DNA of 7,506 nucleotides from Pontimonas sp. (GCA_021741925.1 JAIOWW010000052.1:1-7506), one strand, 5' to 3'. Shown: positions 1 through 6,625, counted from the stretch's first letter. The notes: generated by a model not told the origin, from the sequence alone. Program-made: numbers and translations.

Positions 1-1547
1 GAGAGTGGTGCCAACCAACGAGGGTTCCATGCCCACACGGCGAAGTGAACTGTGGCCAGCGCGAGCGCTGTCAGCACAATGATCGGTGCAGTAAGTCCCA
101 GCGCTGTCCACGAGACGCCACCGAGAGTGTGCAACAGGGTCAGGACAATCGCACTCCAGGTCCCCACCATGAGAAGAGTGGGGCGTGTCGCGCGGAAGAG
201 GAGGGCCTGAGTTCGGGCTGTGCTGCTGAGGATTCGGGAGGAGTAGCTGGGCACGGTCAGGAAATAGGTGAGTGCGATGAGCCACATTCCCACGGGAACA
301 AGCGCGCTGGAAAGAGTCTCTTGGAATCCAATGTCTTCTGACACATTACTGCCATCAAAAACTACGGGGTTATTCAACACATCGAGGGCCTCATCACTGG
401 GCATCGTCCCGCTACCTTCGCGAAGTTCCTCAGCACCCTCGGCGACACCCTCGGAGAACTCGCGAGCCCCATCGGAAAGCTCCACCATCCCCTCAGCTAA
501 TTCTCCCGTGCCATCGGCGAGTTCATTCAACCCGGTGCGAATATCTCCTGAGCCTTCAGCGAGGTCCTGGCCGGCATCATCGAGCGCATCGGCACCTTTA
601 TCCAGTTCAACAATTCCGGTAGTGACTCCACTCAGAGCGGTAGAGGTTTGCGACGACAGGGTGCTGCCTCCTGCAGCAGCTGTGGCGAGCCCATCAATCA
701 GGGTATTCAGCGTCGCAAGGCCTGGCCCGGTGACTGTTCCCGAAGCCTTCACTCCCGAAAGTCCTGCAGACAGAGTTGAGATGCTGTCGGTATACGTCTT
801 GACCCCTGCAGAAAGGTCGGTGAGCCCAGACGTACCGGCCCCCAGGGCATCGAGCCCATCAGAGAGCGAGGTCACACCGTCGCTGAATGTACCAAGCCCA
901 TCATCGAATTCTTCATAACCCGACGCCAAATCTTCAACACCTTCGTCGAGCTCGGAAACGGCCTCGGACACGTCCTCCACCCCATCGGCCAGTGTGTCGG
1001 CTCCGTCGGCAATCTCATCAAAAGCATCGGAGAGTTCAACGATGGCAGTAAAAAGGCCCTCCATAATTCCAGAGCCAAACTCGTCGCTGACCCCTGCGGC
1101 GAGACCTGCGCCAATCTGGTCGGCCAGGATTCCGGCAAGGTAACTGTGTGAGGAGTCTGTGATGATCGTGAAAGTAGCCGACTGGGGATTGTCAGTGTCG
1201 AGTGTCGTCACCGCAGAGGAGAAATCTTCCGGAATCTCCACGATGGCGTAGACATCTCCGGATGCCAGAAGCTCACGCGCCTGCTCTGAGCTTGTGATGA
1301 GCCAGTCGACGGCCAAGTCCTCAGAGGTGACGAGTTCTGTCACCAAGGGTTTGCTCGCGAAGATGATGGTCTCTTCGCCAGCCTCGTCGGTCTCTGTAAT
1401 CAGTTCGTCGTTGTTGACTAGCGCTACAGGAACTCGCTCCAGAGCTGTGTCCCCTGCGGACATCGCTCCCAGAAGACCACCCACGATGATGAGAGGGGTC
1501 ATCACCCCCGCGATAATCCAGATTCGCCACTGCGACCTCAGTGTCAT
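1..1547 (-). CDS. YhgE/Pip-family membrane protein, 3' end outside the window
   Basis: The reading frame is open from an ATG at 1547 to the left edge (515 complete codons, no stop). A membrane segment lies at about residues 8-29, followed by the YhgE-like motif VALVNNDELI (41-50) and an extracytoplasmic region. Residues 179-380 carry many Leu-x-x-Gly heptads (for example ADTLADG, VTSLSDG, NELADG, VELSDG). Further membrane segments lie at about 413-432, 459-476 and 482-503. An N-terminal helix, an external heptad region and a C-terminal ABC-2-permease-like bundle is the YhgE/Pip layout; the family includes the phage infection protein of lactic acid bacteria. The last one or two helices are cut off. 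The start overlaps the MMPL stop by one base (TAATG) with a weak GGTGGG upstream, so translation is probably coupled. The substrate is unknown. A role in exporting or placing a lipid or cell-envelope molecule with the MMPL neighbour is inference. Confidence 0.9.
   Translation of the reverse strand, partial: MTLRSQWRIWIIAGVMTPLIIVGGLLGAMSAGDTALERVPVALVNNDELITETDEAGEETIIFASKPLVTELVTSEDLAVDWLITSSEQARELLASGDVYAIVEIPEDFSSAVTTLDTDNPQSATFTIITDSSHSYLAGILADQIGAGLAAGVSDEFGSGIMEGLFTAIVELSDAFDEIADGADTLADGVEDVSEAVSELDEGVEDLASGYEEFDDGLGTFSDGVTSLSDGLDALGAGTSGLTDLSAGVKTYTDSISTLSAGLSGVKASGTVTGPGLATLNTLIDGLATAAAGGSTLSSQTSTALSGVTTGIVELDKGADALDDAGQDLAEGSGDIRTGLNELADGTGELAEGMVELSDGAREFSEGVAEGAEELREGSGTMPSDEALDVLNNPVVFDGSNVSEDIGFQETLSSALVPVGMWLIALTYFLTVPSYSSRILSSTARTQALLFRATRPTLLMVGTWSAIVLTLLHTLGGVSWTALGLTAPIIVLTALALATVHFAVWAWNPRWLAPL
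408..1013 (-). repeat. Leu-x-x-Gly heptad repeats in the YhgE-like protein
   Basis: Residues 179-380 of the YhgE-like protein contain imperfect seven-residue units with Leu (or another hydrophobic residue) and Gly three positions later, rich in Asp, Glu and Ser. Examples are ADTLADG, VEDLASG, VTSLSDG, LDALGAG, TGELAEG and VELSDG. The pattern matches the X-X-X-Leu-X-X-Gly heptads known in YhgE/Pip and related proteins, which are predicted to form a long extracytoplasmic helical stalk. A stretch at about 265-300 lacks the pattern and splits the array into two blocks. The repeat is at protein level; the DNA units have diverged and are not simple tandem copies. Confidence 0.85.
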
Positions 1548-4429
1548 TAGCCCACCGTCACCAGTTCTGGGGTCACGTCGACAATGGTCGTTGAGATACT
1601 TACTGGACTCAGAGCCCTGGCGGTAGGGAGGCTAAACAACGCCACCGTTTGATGTTGTCCTGCCAGAGCGCCCAGTGCCTTCCACCACAACTCGCGGTGG
1701 TCATTGTCCGACAAGGGGTCTGCGGGGGACACGAGGCAGAGGGGTGATCCGTCTGCCAACGCTAACGCCGCCCACACCACAATCTGTTGGCCGGGAGCCA
1801 GTAAGCCGGGGAGAGTTGACTCGGTGATGGGCTGTCCTGGAGCAAATTCCTCACTGAGCGCGTTGAGTGTTGCGAGCACAGATCGAACAAGCTGCCGGGT
1901 CTGGGATACGGAAAGTTTCCCTCTCGAGGACGACCACCTCATGCGCTCCCGCAGGGCGTCACCCAGCGGTGTCAGAGCGTCGGAATCTTGGGGACTCCAC
2001 ACGGACACTGTCGCACGAACACTGCGGCTTTCACTCGGCAGAGGGTGCCCCGCAACATGCAGTGAACCTGAGTAGTGAGGGAGAGCTCCTGTCAAAGTCG
2101 CGGCAAAAACCCGCGCTAGGTGTGGCTCAGCTGAGACGTCCAGGCGGTCGCCAGCATTCCATTCCAATGCCATGGGCTCGCTGCGGACTTCCCCCTCTCC
2201 GATGACGAGGTACTGAGCGTGGACGAGTGAAGAGGAGTGCTGGCTAGCCCACGCCTTGTTCTTAATGTGCTCGCCAAGCGACTCTCCCTCGTCATCCGCG
2301 TGAGGGATGGCTCGCTCCAGGAAGCGCGGGAACGACCAGGCGTGCTCTTTGAACAACGCCATCACAGCGGGGACAAGCGTCATACGAACAACAAAGGCAT
2401 CAAGGGCGATGCCAACTGCGGGGCCAAGGGCAATGGGCTTGAGCGTGTTACTCCCGTGGGGCACGAAAGCGATAAAGACAAAGAACATGATGAGAGCTGC
2501 GGAGGTGACTACCCTCGCTGCGGAGGAGTAGCCTTCCTCGATTGCGTATCGCCAGTCGCCGGTGTGAACGTGGCGCTCCCGCATACCGGAAACCAAGAAC
2601 ACTTCATAGTCCATGGCAAGTCCAAACAGGAGCGCCATGAGGATGATCGGCATGAAGCTCAGGATCGGACCGGGCGTATCCACTCCGAGGAACGAGCTAA
2701 ACCAGCCCCATTGGAAAATGGCAACCACGACGCCGAACGCTGCAGTGACCGAGAGAACAAAGCCCAAGGCCGCCTTCACCGGGACAATGAAGGAGCGGAA
2801 TACCGCGAGCAACAAGAGGATCGAGAGTCCCACGACGACAATTCCGAAAGGAATGAGCGCGTCCTGGATGCGCTGCGACAGATCAACGCCAATGGCCGTG
2901 AATCCGGTAATCGCGATGTCATTCCCCCAGGCCTTCTCCCATTCCGGAACTCGCTGCCGAATGTCAGCAACCAGAGCTTTGGTCGCAGGCGAGTCGGGGG
3001 CGTACTCAGGGGTCACTTGAATGATTCCGGTATCGAGGCCTGGTGAAGGGAATGCGTCGCCTACGAGCGCAACTCCGGGGATTGGCTCTAGCTCATCGCG
3101 GAGTGCATCGAGGTCATCCATGATGCTGTCACTACCCGTAATGTCCACGGCGACCAGAAGAACCCCGTTGTAGCCGGGTCCGAAGCCTTCGCTGATGTGA
3201 TCAAACGCCTTTCGCTGCGTTGACTCTATGGGCTCCTGCCCTCCGCCTGGAAGATTGAGATCGAGTTCAAGTGCAGGGAGTGCCAATGATCCCAGTCCCA
3301 CCATGCAGACCACACTTACCAGGAGGGGTCTCCGCATGACTGTTCGGACCCACCGACGCCCCATAGTTGGGCGATCGCTGGAGCCCAGTGCCAGCCGCGA
3401 TGCTGCTGAACCCGACCGAGGGCGGAGCTTTTCTCCCATCATGCCCATCAGCGCGGGAAGCAAAGTGATCGCAGCAAGAATCGCGATTGCTACAGCGAGA
3501 GCGCCCGAGGCGCCCATAACACTGAGGAACGGTATCCCTACTAAGAAGAGCCCCAAGAGAGCAATGATGACGGTAACGCCAGCAAAGACCACAGCATTTC
3601 CTGCCGTGCCCACGGCTCTGGCGGCGGACTCTGCCGGATCATCGCCAGCCGCAAGTTGGTTGCGGTGGCGCGAGAGAATAAAAAGCGAATAGTCAATGCC
3701 GACGGCGAGTCCGAGCATAACTGCCAAGAGGGGGGCAGAGCTGGACACAGAAACCTCCAGAGCCGCAAAGAAAATTGCCCCCACAGCAATTCCCACTCCC
3801 ACGATGGCGCTGGCAAGGGGAATCCACGCTGGCCGCACGGACCGGAACGTGACGATGAGAACCAGCCCGGCAAATACCACCCCAATAAGCTCGGTGGCGC
3901 TGATTCCCGGACTCTGGTCTTGCAGGATAGAGCCGCCGTATTCGATGGTGAGCCCGGATTCCTCCGCGATACTCCGGGTCGACAGAAGCTGTTGAACCAT
4001 CTCGTCAGTCACGGAGGGTGTAGGACGGTCGAACCGGACCTGAACTATCGCGTATTGTGCGTCATCACTGAGCGCGTCTCCCGCAAACTCGTCAAAAGGG
4101 GTGGTGACGGAGTCCACCCCCTCGCCGCTTTCGAGAGCGTGGGCGAGTTCGTCAATGACGGCCCGGTTGGCGGCAGAGTCAAGTCGTTCCCCCTCGGGCG
4201 CTACGAGGACAACTTGAGAAGATGCCCCCGCGAAGGTGGGAAAGACTGCTTCGAGACGGTTGTAAGCGTCTTGGGACTGGCTCCCCGGGATTTCGAATGT
4301 CTCTTCGGTTTGCCCCCCCAGGGAAAACCCAACCCCGATGACCGCGAACATGGCGAGAACCCAAGCGATAATCACGCGTCCCGCGTTTCTGTAACTCGCC
4401 TTACCCAGGCGATAGAGAAGGGTAGCCAT
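1547..4429 (-). CDS. MMPL/RND-family transporter with a C-terminal ABC-ATPase-like extension
   Basis: A 960-residue inner-membrane transporter of the MMPL branch of the RND superfamily, which moves lipids and other hydrophobic molecules using the proton gradient. TM1 lies at about 17-37, the first porter domain at 38-178, TM2-6 at 180-330, TM7 at about 368-386, the second porter domain at 390-522, and TM8-12 at 524-692. The Asp-Tyr pairs expected for proton relay are present: GIDYS (D246, Y247) in TM4 and AMDYE (D607, Y608) in TM10, equivalent to the pairs known in mycobacterial MmpL3. Typical actinobacterial MMPL proteins of this type end near 700-750 residues. This one continues for about 225 more that resemble a degenerate ABC nucleotide-binding domain (separate entry). 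The ATG directly follows the TetR stop (TAAATG), with GGGGA about 11 nt upstream. It overlaps the YhgE start by one base, so the three genes are probably co-translated. Substrate unknown; closeness to fatty-acid synthesis genes hints at a lipid. Confidence 0.95.
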   Translation of the reverse strand: MATLLYRLGKASYRNAGRVIIAWVLAMFAVIGVGFSLGGQTEETFEIPGSQSQDAYNRLEAVFPTFAGASSQVVLVAPEGERLDSAANRAVIDELAHALESGEGVDSVTTPFDEFAGDALSDDAQYAIVQVRFDRPTPSVTDEMVQQLLSTRSIAEESGLTIEYGGSILQDQSPGISATELIGVVFAGLVLIVTFRSVRPAWIPLASAIVGVGIAVGAIFFAALEVSVSSSAPLLAVMLGLAVGIDYSLFILSRHRNQLAAGDDPAESAARAVGTAGNAVVFAGVTVIIALLGLFLVGIPFLSVMGASGALAVAIAILAAITLLPALMGMMGEKLRPRSGSAASRLALGSSDRPTMGRRWVRTVMRRPLLVSVVCMVGLGSLALPALELDLNLPGGGQEPIESTQRKAFDHISEGFGPGYNGVLLVAVDITGSDSIMDDLDALRDELEPIPGVALVGDAFPSPGLDTGIIQVTPEYAPDSPATKALVADIRQRVPEWEKAWGNDIAITGFTAIGVDLSQRIQDALIPFGIVVVGLSILLLLAVFRSFIVPVKAALGFVLSVTAAFGVVVAIFQWGWFSSFLGVDTPGPILSFMPIILMALLFGLAMDYEVFLVSGMRERHVHTGDWRYAIEEGYSSAARVVTSAALIMFFVFIAFVPHGSNTLKPIALGPAVGIALDAFVVRMTLVPAVMALFKEHAWSFPRFLERAIPHADDEGESLGEHIKNKAWASQHSSSLVHAQYLVIGEGEVRSEPMALEWNAGDRLDVSAEPHLARVFAATLTGALPHYSGSLHVAGHPLPSESRSVRATVSVWSPQDSDALTPLGDALRERMRWSSSRGKLSVSQTRQLVRSVLATLNALSEEFAPGQPITESTLPGLLAPGQQIVVWAALALADGSPLCLVSPADPLSDNDHRELWWKALGALAGQHQTVALFSLPTARALSPVSISTTIVDVTPELVTVG
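1565..2233 (-). other. Degenerate ABC ATP-binding domain fused to the MMPL C-terminus
   Basis: MMPL residues about 733-955 follow the order of an ABC-transporter ATPase. First comes a start-of-domain strand region (ALEWNAGDRLDV, 754-765). At the Walker A position there is SAEPHLARVF (766-775) with no glycine-rich loop and no GKS/GKT. Next is ATLTGALPHYSGSLHVAGH (777-795), matching the usual LAGLLxPxSGxVxVxGH that follows Walker A. LLAPGQQIVVWAALALA (876-892) matches the LSGGQxQRVALARAL signature. LCLVSPADPLSDNDHRELW (897-915) matches LLLLDEPxxxLDxxxRxxLW with the Asp-Glu pair replaced by Ser-Pro. TVALFSLPTARA (928-939) matches TVLxSTHxxxEA with Leu at the His position. No residue needed for ATP hydrolysis survives, yet the frame is intact. 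The homology is seen by eye and not from a profile search; a catalytically dead docking domain is inference. Confidence 0.72.
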
Positions 4430-5002
4430 TTAGTTCAGGGTCCCCACACTCTGTTGGTCACTCTGGACCATGGCGGTCACCGCTTCGGTCAGCATCTCAG
4501 TGAGTTCTGTCTCGTCCAGTGACTCGACACCCAAAATCGCCGCCGACACGAGGACGTAAGTAACGCCTGAAATCACAATCCCCAGTCTCAAGCGGTCGTG
4601 CTCTCCGGCAGAGTGCTGGCTTACCAGGTCGGCCATCCGCTCCATTAGGGCTTGTGCCCTCTTGAGCGCGGGAACAGAGTCCACGAAATAGGGGTGGGTG
4701 ATCACAATATGGGTGGCCAGGCGGTGATTGACCAGGAGCCTGACGAGATCCTGCGCGAAGGCGACCCGGTCGCTTTCTGTGGCGAGGCCTTGAAGGCTTG
4801 CCGCTTCGAGAAGTTTCTCGGTGGCGTCGAGAGAGGGAGTGAGCGCTTCGTTGATGAGTTCTTCCTTGTGAGAGAAGTGATAGACCACATTCGCTTTCGA
4901 GCAATTGCTGGCATCGGCGATGTCCTGAAGCGACGTTGCAGCGATTCCTCGCTGCGCACACAGGTCAAGAGTTGCCTGCAGTATTTGGTCACGAACACTC
5001 AC
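4430..5002 (-). CDS. TetR-family transcriptional regulator
   Basis: A 190-residue one-domain-plus-ligand-domain repressor of the TetR family, normal in length. The N-terminal DNA-binding domain is clear. Helix 1 lies at about 4-18, and the helix-turn-helix at about 23-43 contains TSLQDIADASNCSKANVVYHF-like spacing with S35, K36 and the Y41-H42-F43 ending. The remainder is the variable helical ligand and dimer domain (about 50-185), which does not reveal the ligand. The start is GTG at 5002. In this frame a TAA lies ten codons upstream and no other usual start codon intervenes, so this start is well fixed. The ribosome site is poor: GGAG occurs only about 16 nt upstream, inside a small inverted repeat. 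The gene leads the operon with MMPL and YhgE and has a perfect palindrome 33 bp upstream, so it most likely represses its own operon until a hydrophobic ligand binds. The ligand is inferred only in kind. Confidence 0.95.
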   Translation of the reverse strand: MSVRDQILQATLDLCAQRGIAATSLQDIADASNCSKANVVYHFSHKEELINEALTPSLDATEKLLEAASLQGLATESDRVAFAQDLVRLLVNHRLATHIVITHPYFVDSVPALKRAQALMERMADLVSQHSAGEHDRLRLGIVISGVTYVLVSAAILGVESLDETELTEMLTEAVTAMVQSDQQSVGTLN

Positions 5003-5007
5003 GTAGA

Positions 5008-5022
5008 GGAGCCTAAAGCTCC
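5008..5022 (-). repeat. Small inverted repeat in the tetR leader
   Basis: GGAGC and GCTCC flank a five-base loop (TTTAG on the mRNA) and end five bases before the regulator's GTG. The only GGAG-like ribosome-binding sequence in the leader forms one arm. It could modestly reduce translation of the regulator, but five base pairs can arise by chance. Confidence 0.3.
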
Positions 5023-5034
5023 CGGGAAACCATT

Positions 5035-5052
5035 ACTGACCACATGGTCAGT
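5035..5052. promoter_or_regulatory. Candidate TetR operator palindrome
   Basis: ACTGACCA and TGGTCAGT are perfect 8-bp reverse complements separated by CA, an 18-bp palindrome. It lies in the only spacer between fabF and the TetR gene, 33 bp before the regulator's start codon. TetR-family dimers usually bind palindromes of this size in their own promoter region. The flanks beyond the eight bases do not pair. No run of T follows on the minus strand, so an intrinsic terminator is unlikely. Binding by this particular regulator is inferred from position. Confidence 0.75.
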
Positions 5053-5056
5053 TTCT

Positions 5057-5085
5057 TAGATACTTCCCAGCTGTTTCCAGGAAAA
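5057..5085 (-). promoter_or_regulatory. Weak promoter candidate for the tetR-MMPL-yhgE operon
   Basis: On the minus strand TTTTCC (5085-5080) and TATCTA (5062-5057) are separated by 17 bp. Each matches only three of six positions of the TTGACA/TATAAT consensus, so support is weak. If real, transcription would start near 5050, inside the palindrome at 5035-5052, which would let a bound regulator block RNA polymerase. Confidence 0.3.
5074..5084. repeat. Second short palindrome TTTCC-A-GGAAA
   Basis: TTTCC and GGAAA are perfect five-base inverted repeats around a central A, just after the fabF stop and overlapping the proposed -35 element. The loop of one base is too short for an RNA hairpin, so it would act as a protein site if at all. 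It does not share sequence with the 18-bp palindrome. It may be chance. Confidence 0.25.
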
Positions 5086-5093
5086 GGCAGCGC

Positions 5094-6326
5094 TTAGATG
5101 CTGCGGAAGGCAACAACTGCGTTGTGGCCGCCAAAACCAAAGGAGTTACTGATCGCGAGCTGTGGCCCTGAGCCCAAGTCCCTGGGGGACGTCACCACGT
5201 CAAGGGGGATTTGCTCGTCTTGGTTATCCAGGTTGATGGTGGGGGGAGCAATCCGTTCATGGACCGCAAGTATTGAGAACACTGCTTCAAGCGCTCCCGT
5301 GCCACCCAGAAGGTGTCCTGTCGCTGCCTTTGTGGCAGAGACCGGAATGGAGTGGACACGGTCTCCGAAAACCGCTTTGAGCGCGTGGAATTCTGCTATG
5401 TCGCCCACTGGGGTGGAGGTCGCGTGGGCGTTGATGTGCGTGACGTCGTCGGGGGATGCACCTGCTTGCGCGAGTGCCGCCAGGACTGCTCTGGATGCCC
5501 CCAGACCCTCGGGGTCAGGGGCCGTGATGTGATACGAATCGCTCGTCACTCCGCTACCCGCTAGCTCGGCATAAATCTTCGCGCCACGTGCTTCGGCGTG
5601 CTCTTTGGTTTCCAACACGATGGTCGCTGCGCCCTCACCCAGGACGAAACCATCCCGGTCGACGTCATAGGGCCGTGACGCCCGAGCGGGGTCATCGTTG
5701 CGCTTAGACAGCGCCTGCATCGCCGCAAAAGCCGCGATAGGCAGAGGGTGAATGACCGCCTCAGTTCCCCCGGCCACCACAACATCGGCAAGCCCTAATT
5801 GCAGATGCTCGTAGGCGTTCGCTATGGATTCTGTTCCCGACGCGCAAGCGGAGACAACGGTTCTGGCCCCTCCTCGACCGCCCAGTGCCATGCTCACCGC
5901 GGCTGCAGCGGCGTTGGGCATCAGCATCGGAATGGTCATCGGGAGGACACGTCTCGGGCCTTTTTCGCGGAGAGTGTCCCAGCCATCCAGCAGAGTCCAG
6001 AGCCCACCAATTCCGGTGGCGTAATCGACCAGGATGCGCTCAGGGGCAACGTCGGGAGCTCCGGCGTCCGCCCACGCCTCTCGGGCAGAAATGAGAGCGA
6101 GTTGTGCAGAAGGGTCGAGGCGCTTGAATTCCTGGCGCTCGAGAACGTCCTCGGCTTTGACCTTGGCTTGACCGGCAAACGTCACCGGAAGCTCATATTT
6201 TTCGACCCAGTCGTGCTCCAGCGTCGTCACACCGGATTCACCAGCAAGCAGAGCTTTCCAGGTGGACGCTACGTCTCCCCCCAGGGGAGAGGTAGCACCT
6301 ATTCCGGTGACGACGACAGTGGTCAT
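5094..6326 (-). CDS. fabF: 3-oxoacyl-[ACP] synthase II (FabF/KAS II)
   Basis: This condensing enzyme of type II fatty-acid synthesis joins malonyl-ACP to acyl-ACP, releasing CO2 and lengthening the chain by two carbons in the cytoplasm. The 410 residues match the usual family length. The N-terminus VVVTGIGATSPLG is typical. The active-site cysteine is C161 in VVSACASGTES. The two histidines are H301 in NAHATSTPVGD and H338 in ATKAATGHLLGGTG, which also holds the conserved lysine K333. The C-terminal GFGGHN loop is at 397-402. The NAHAT form in place of NAHGT is common in actinobacterial KAS enzymes. The ATG at 6326 has GGGGAA six bases upstream and starts 23 bp after the acpP stop, so the two are surely co-transcribed. 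It is the last gene of the visible fab cluster; no clear terminator follows. Confidence 0.97.
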   Translation of the reverse strand: MTTVVVTGIGATSPLGGDVASTWKALLAGESGVTTLEHDWVEKYELPVTFAGQAKVKAEDVLERQEFKRLDPSAQLALISAREAWADAGAPDVAPERILVDYATGIGGLWTLLDGWDTLREKGPRRVLPMTIPMLMPNAAAAAVSMALGGRGGARTVVSACASGTESIANAYEHLQLGLADVVVAGGTEAVIHPLPIAAFAAMQALSKRNDDPARASRPYDVDRDGFVLGEGAATIVLETKEHAEARGAKIYAELAGSGVTSDSYHITAPDPEGLGASRAVLAALAQAGASPDDVTHINAHATSTPVGDIAEFHALKAVFGDRVHSIPVSATKAATGHLLGGTGALEAVFSILAVHERIAPPTINLDNQDEQIPLDVVTSPRDLGSGPQLAISNSFGFGGHNAVVAFRSI

Positions 6327-6349
6327 AGTGTTCCCCGGAGGAGGAGTCC

Positions 6350-6598
6350 TTAGGCCTGGGCCTTGGTAATGAACTCCACTGCCTCGCCGACGGTGGTCAG
6401 GTTCTTCACCTCGTCGTCAGGAATCTTGACGTCAAACTTCTCTTCAGCGTTCACGACGATGGTCATCATCGAAATGGAGTCAATGTCGAGGTCATCGGTG
6501 AAGGACTTCTCCAACGAGACCTGGTCGGCGGAAATGCCGGTTTCGTCGTTGATGAGCTCGGCAAGGCCGGCGAGAACTTCCTCAGTAGTGTGAGCCAT
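6350..6598 (-). CDS. acpP: Acyl carrier protein
   Basis: An 82-residue acidic helical protein that carries growing acyl chains on a 4'-phosphopantetheine arm between the fatty-acid synthase enzymes. The attachment serine is S41 in DLDIDSISMM (codon 6478-6476), followed by the helix II recognition region and the conserved EEKFDVKIPDDE segment. An in-frame ATG exists 13 codons upstream (6637). The shorter start is chosen because MAHTTEEVLAGL is the normal ACP beginning, it has AAGGAA at a good distance, and the extra residues (with HPQKRK) are unlike ACP. Its position between fabH and fabF is the standard actinobacterial fab order. The DSI version of the usual DSL motif is ordinary for this group. 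Confidence 0.97.
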   Translation of the reverse strand: MAHTTEEVLAGLAELINDETGISADQVSLEKSFTDDLDIDSISMMTIVVNAEEKFDVKIPDDEVKNLTTVGEAVEFITKAQA

Positions 6599-6602
6599 GA
6601 TT

Positions 6603-6608
6603 TTCCTT
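6603..6608 (-). promoter_or_regulatory. Ribosome binding site that fixes the acpP start
   Basis: AAGGAA on the minus strand lies four bases before the ATG at 6598 (last G six bases away). The upstream in-frame ATG at 6637 lacks comparable purines at that distance, so this site supports the 82-residue protein. Confidence 0.7.
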
Positions 6609-6625
6609 TTCTGTGGGTGTGTAGT

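Noticed and set aside
268..918. Plus-strand open frame rich in Ser and Pro (216 codons)
   Set aside because: It lies antisense to the heptad repeats of the YhgE-like gene. Its biased composition is the mirror of Asp/Glu/Gly-rich codons, and it has no recognisable domain.
872..1138. Minus-strand 88-codon frame inside the YhgE region
   Set aside because: It is out of frame with the continuous 515-codon YhgE-like protein, which has clear membrane segments and heptads in the correct frame.
1565..2233. Possibility that the ABC-like tail is a separate gene or a pseudogene joined by frameshift
   Set aside because: The frame is continuous with MMPL with no stop, and the YhgE start overlaps its end. 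Loss of catalytic residues is by substitution and not by frame damage.
2237..3046. Plus-strand open frame of 269 codons
   Set aside because: It is antisense to the MMPL gene, with a low-complexity charged composition and no domain; the minus-strand frame is clearly the coding one.
3656..4522. Plus-strand open frame of 288 codons
   Set aside because: It is antisense across the MMPL-TetR junction, with no family resemblance. Long antisense frames are common in GC-rich DNA.
5035..5052. Palindrome as an intrinsic terminator for fabF
   Set aside because: No T-run follows the inverted repeat on the minus strand, and the two-base spacer is too short for a good RNA loop.
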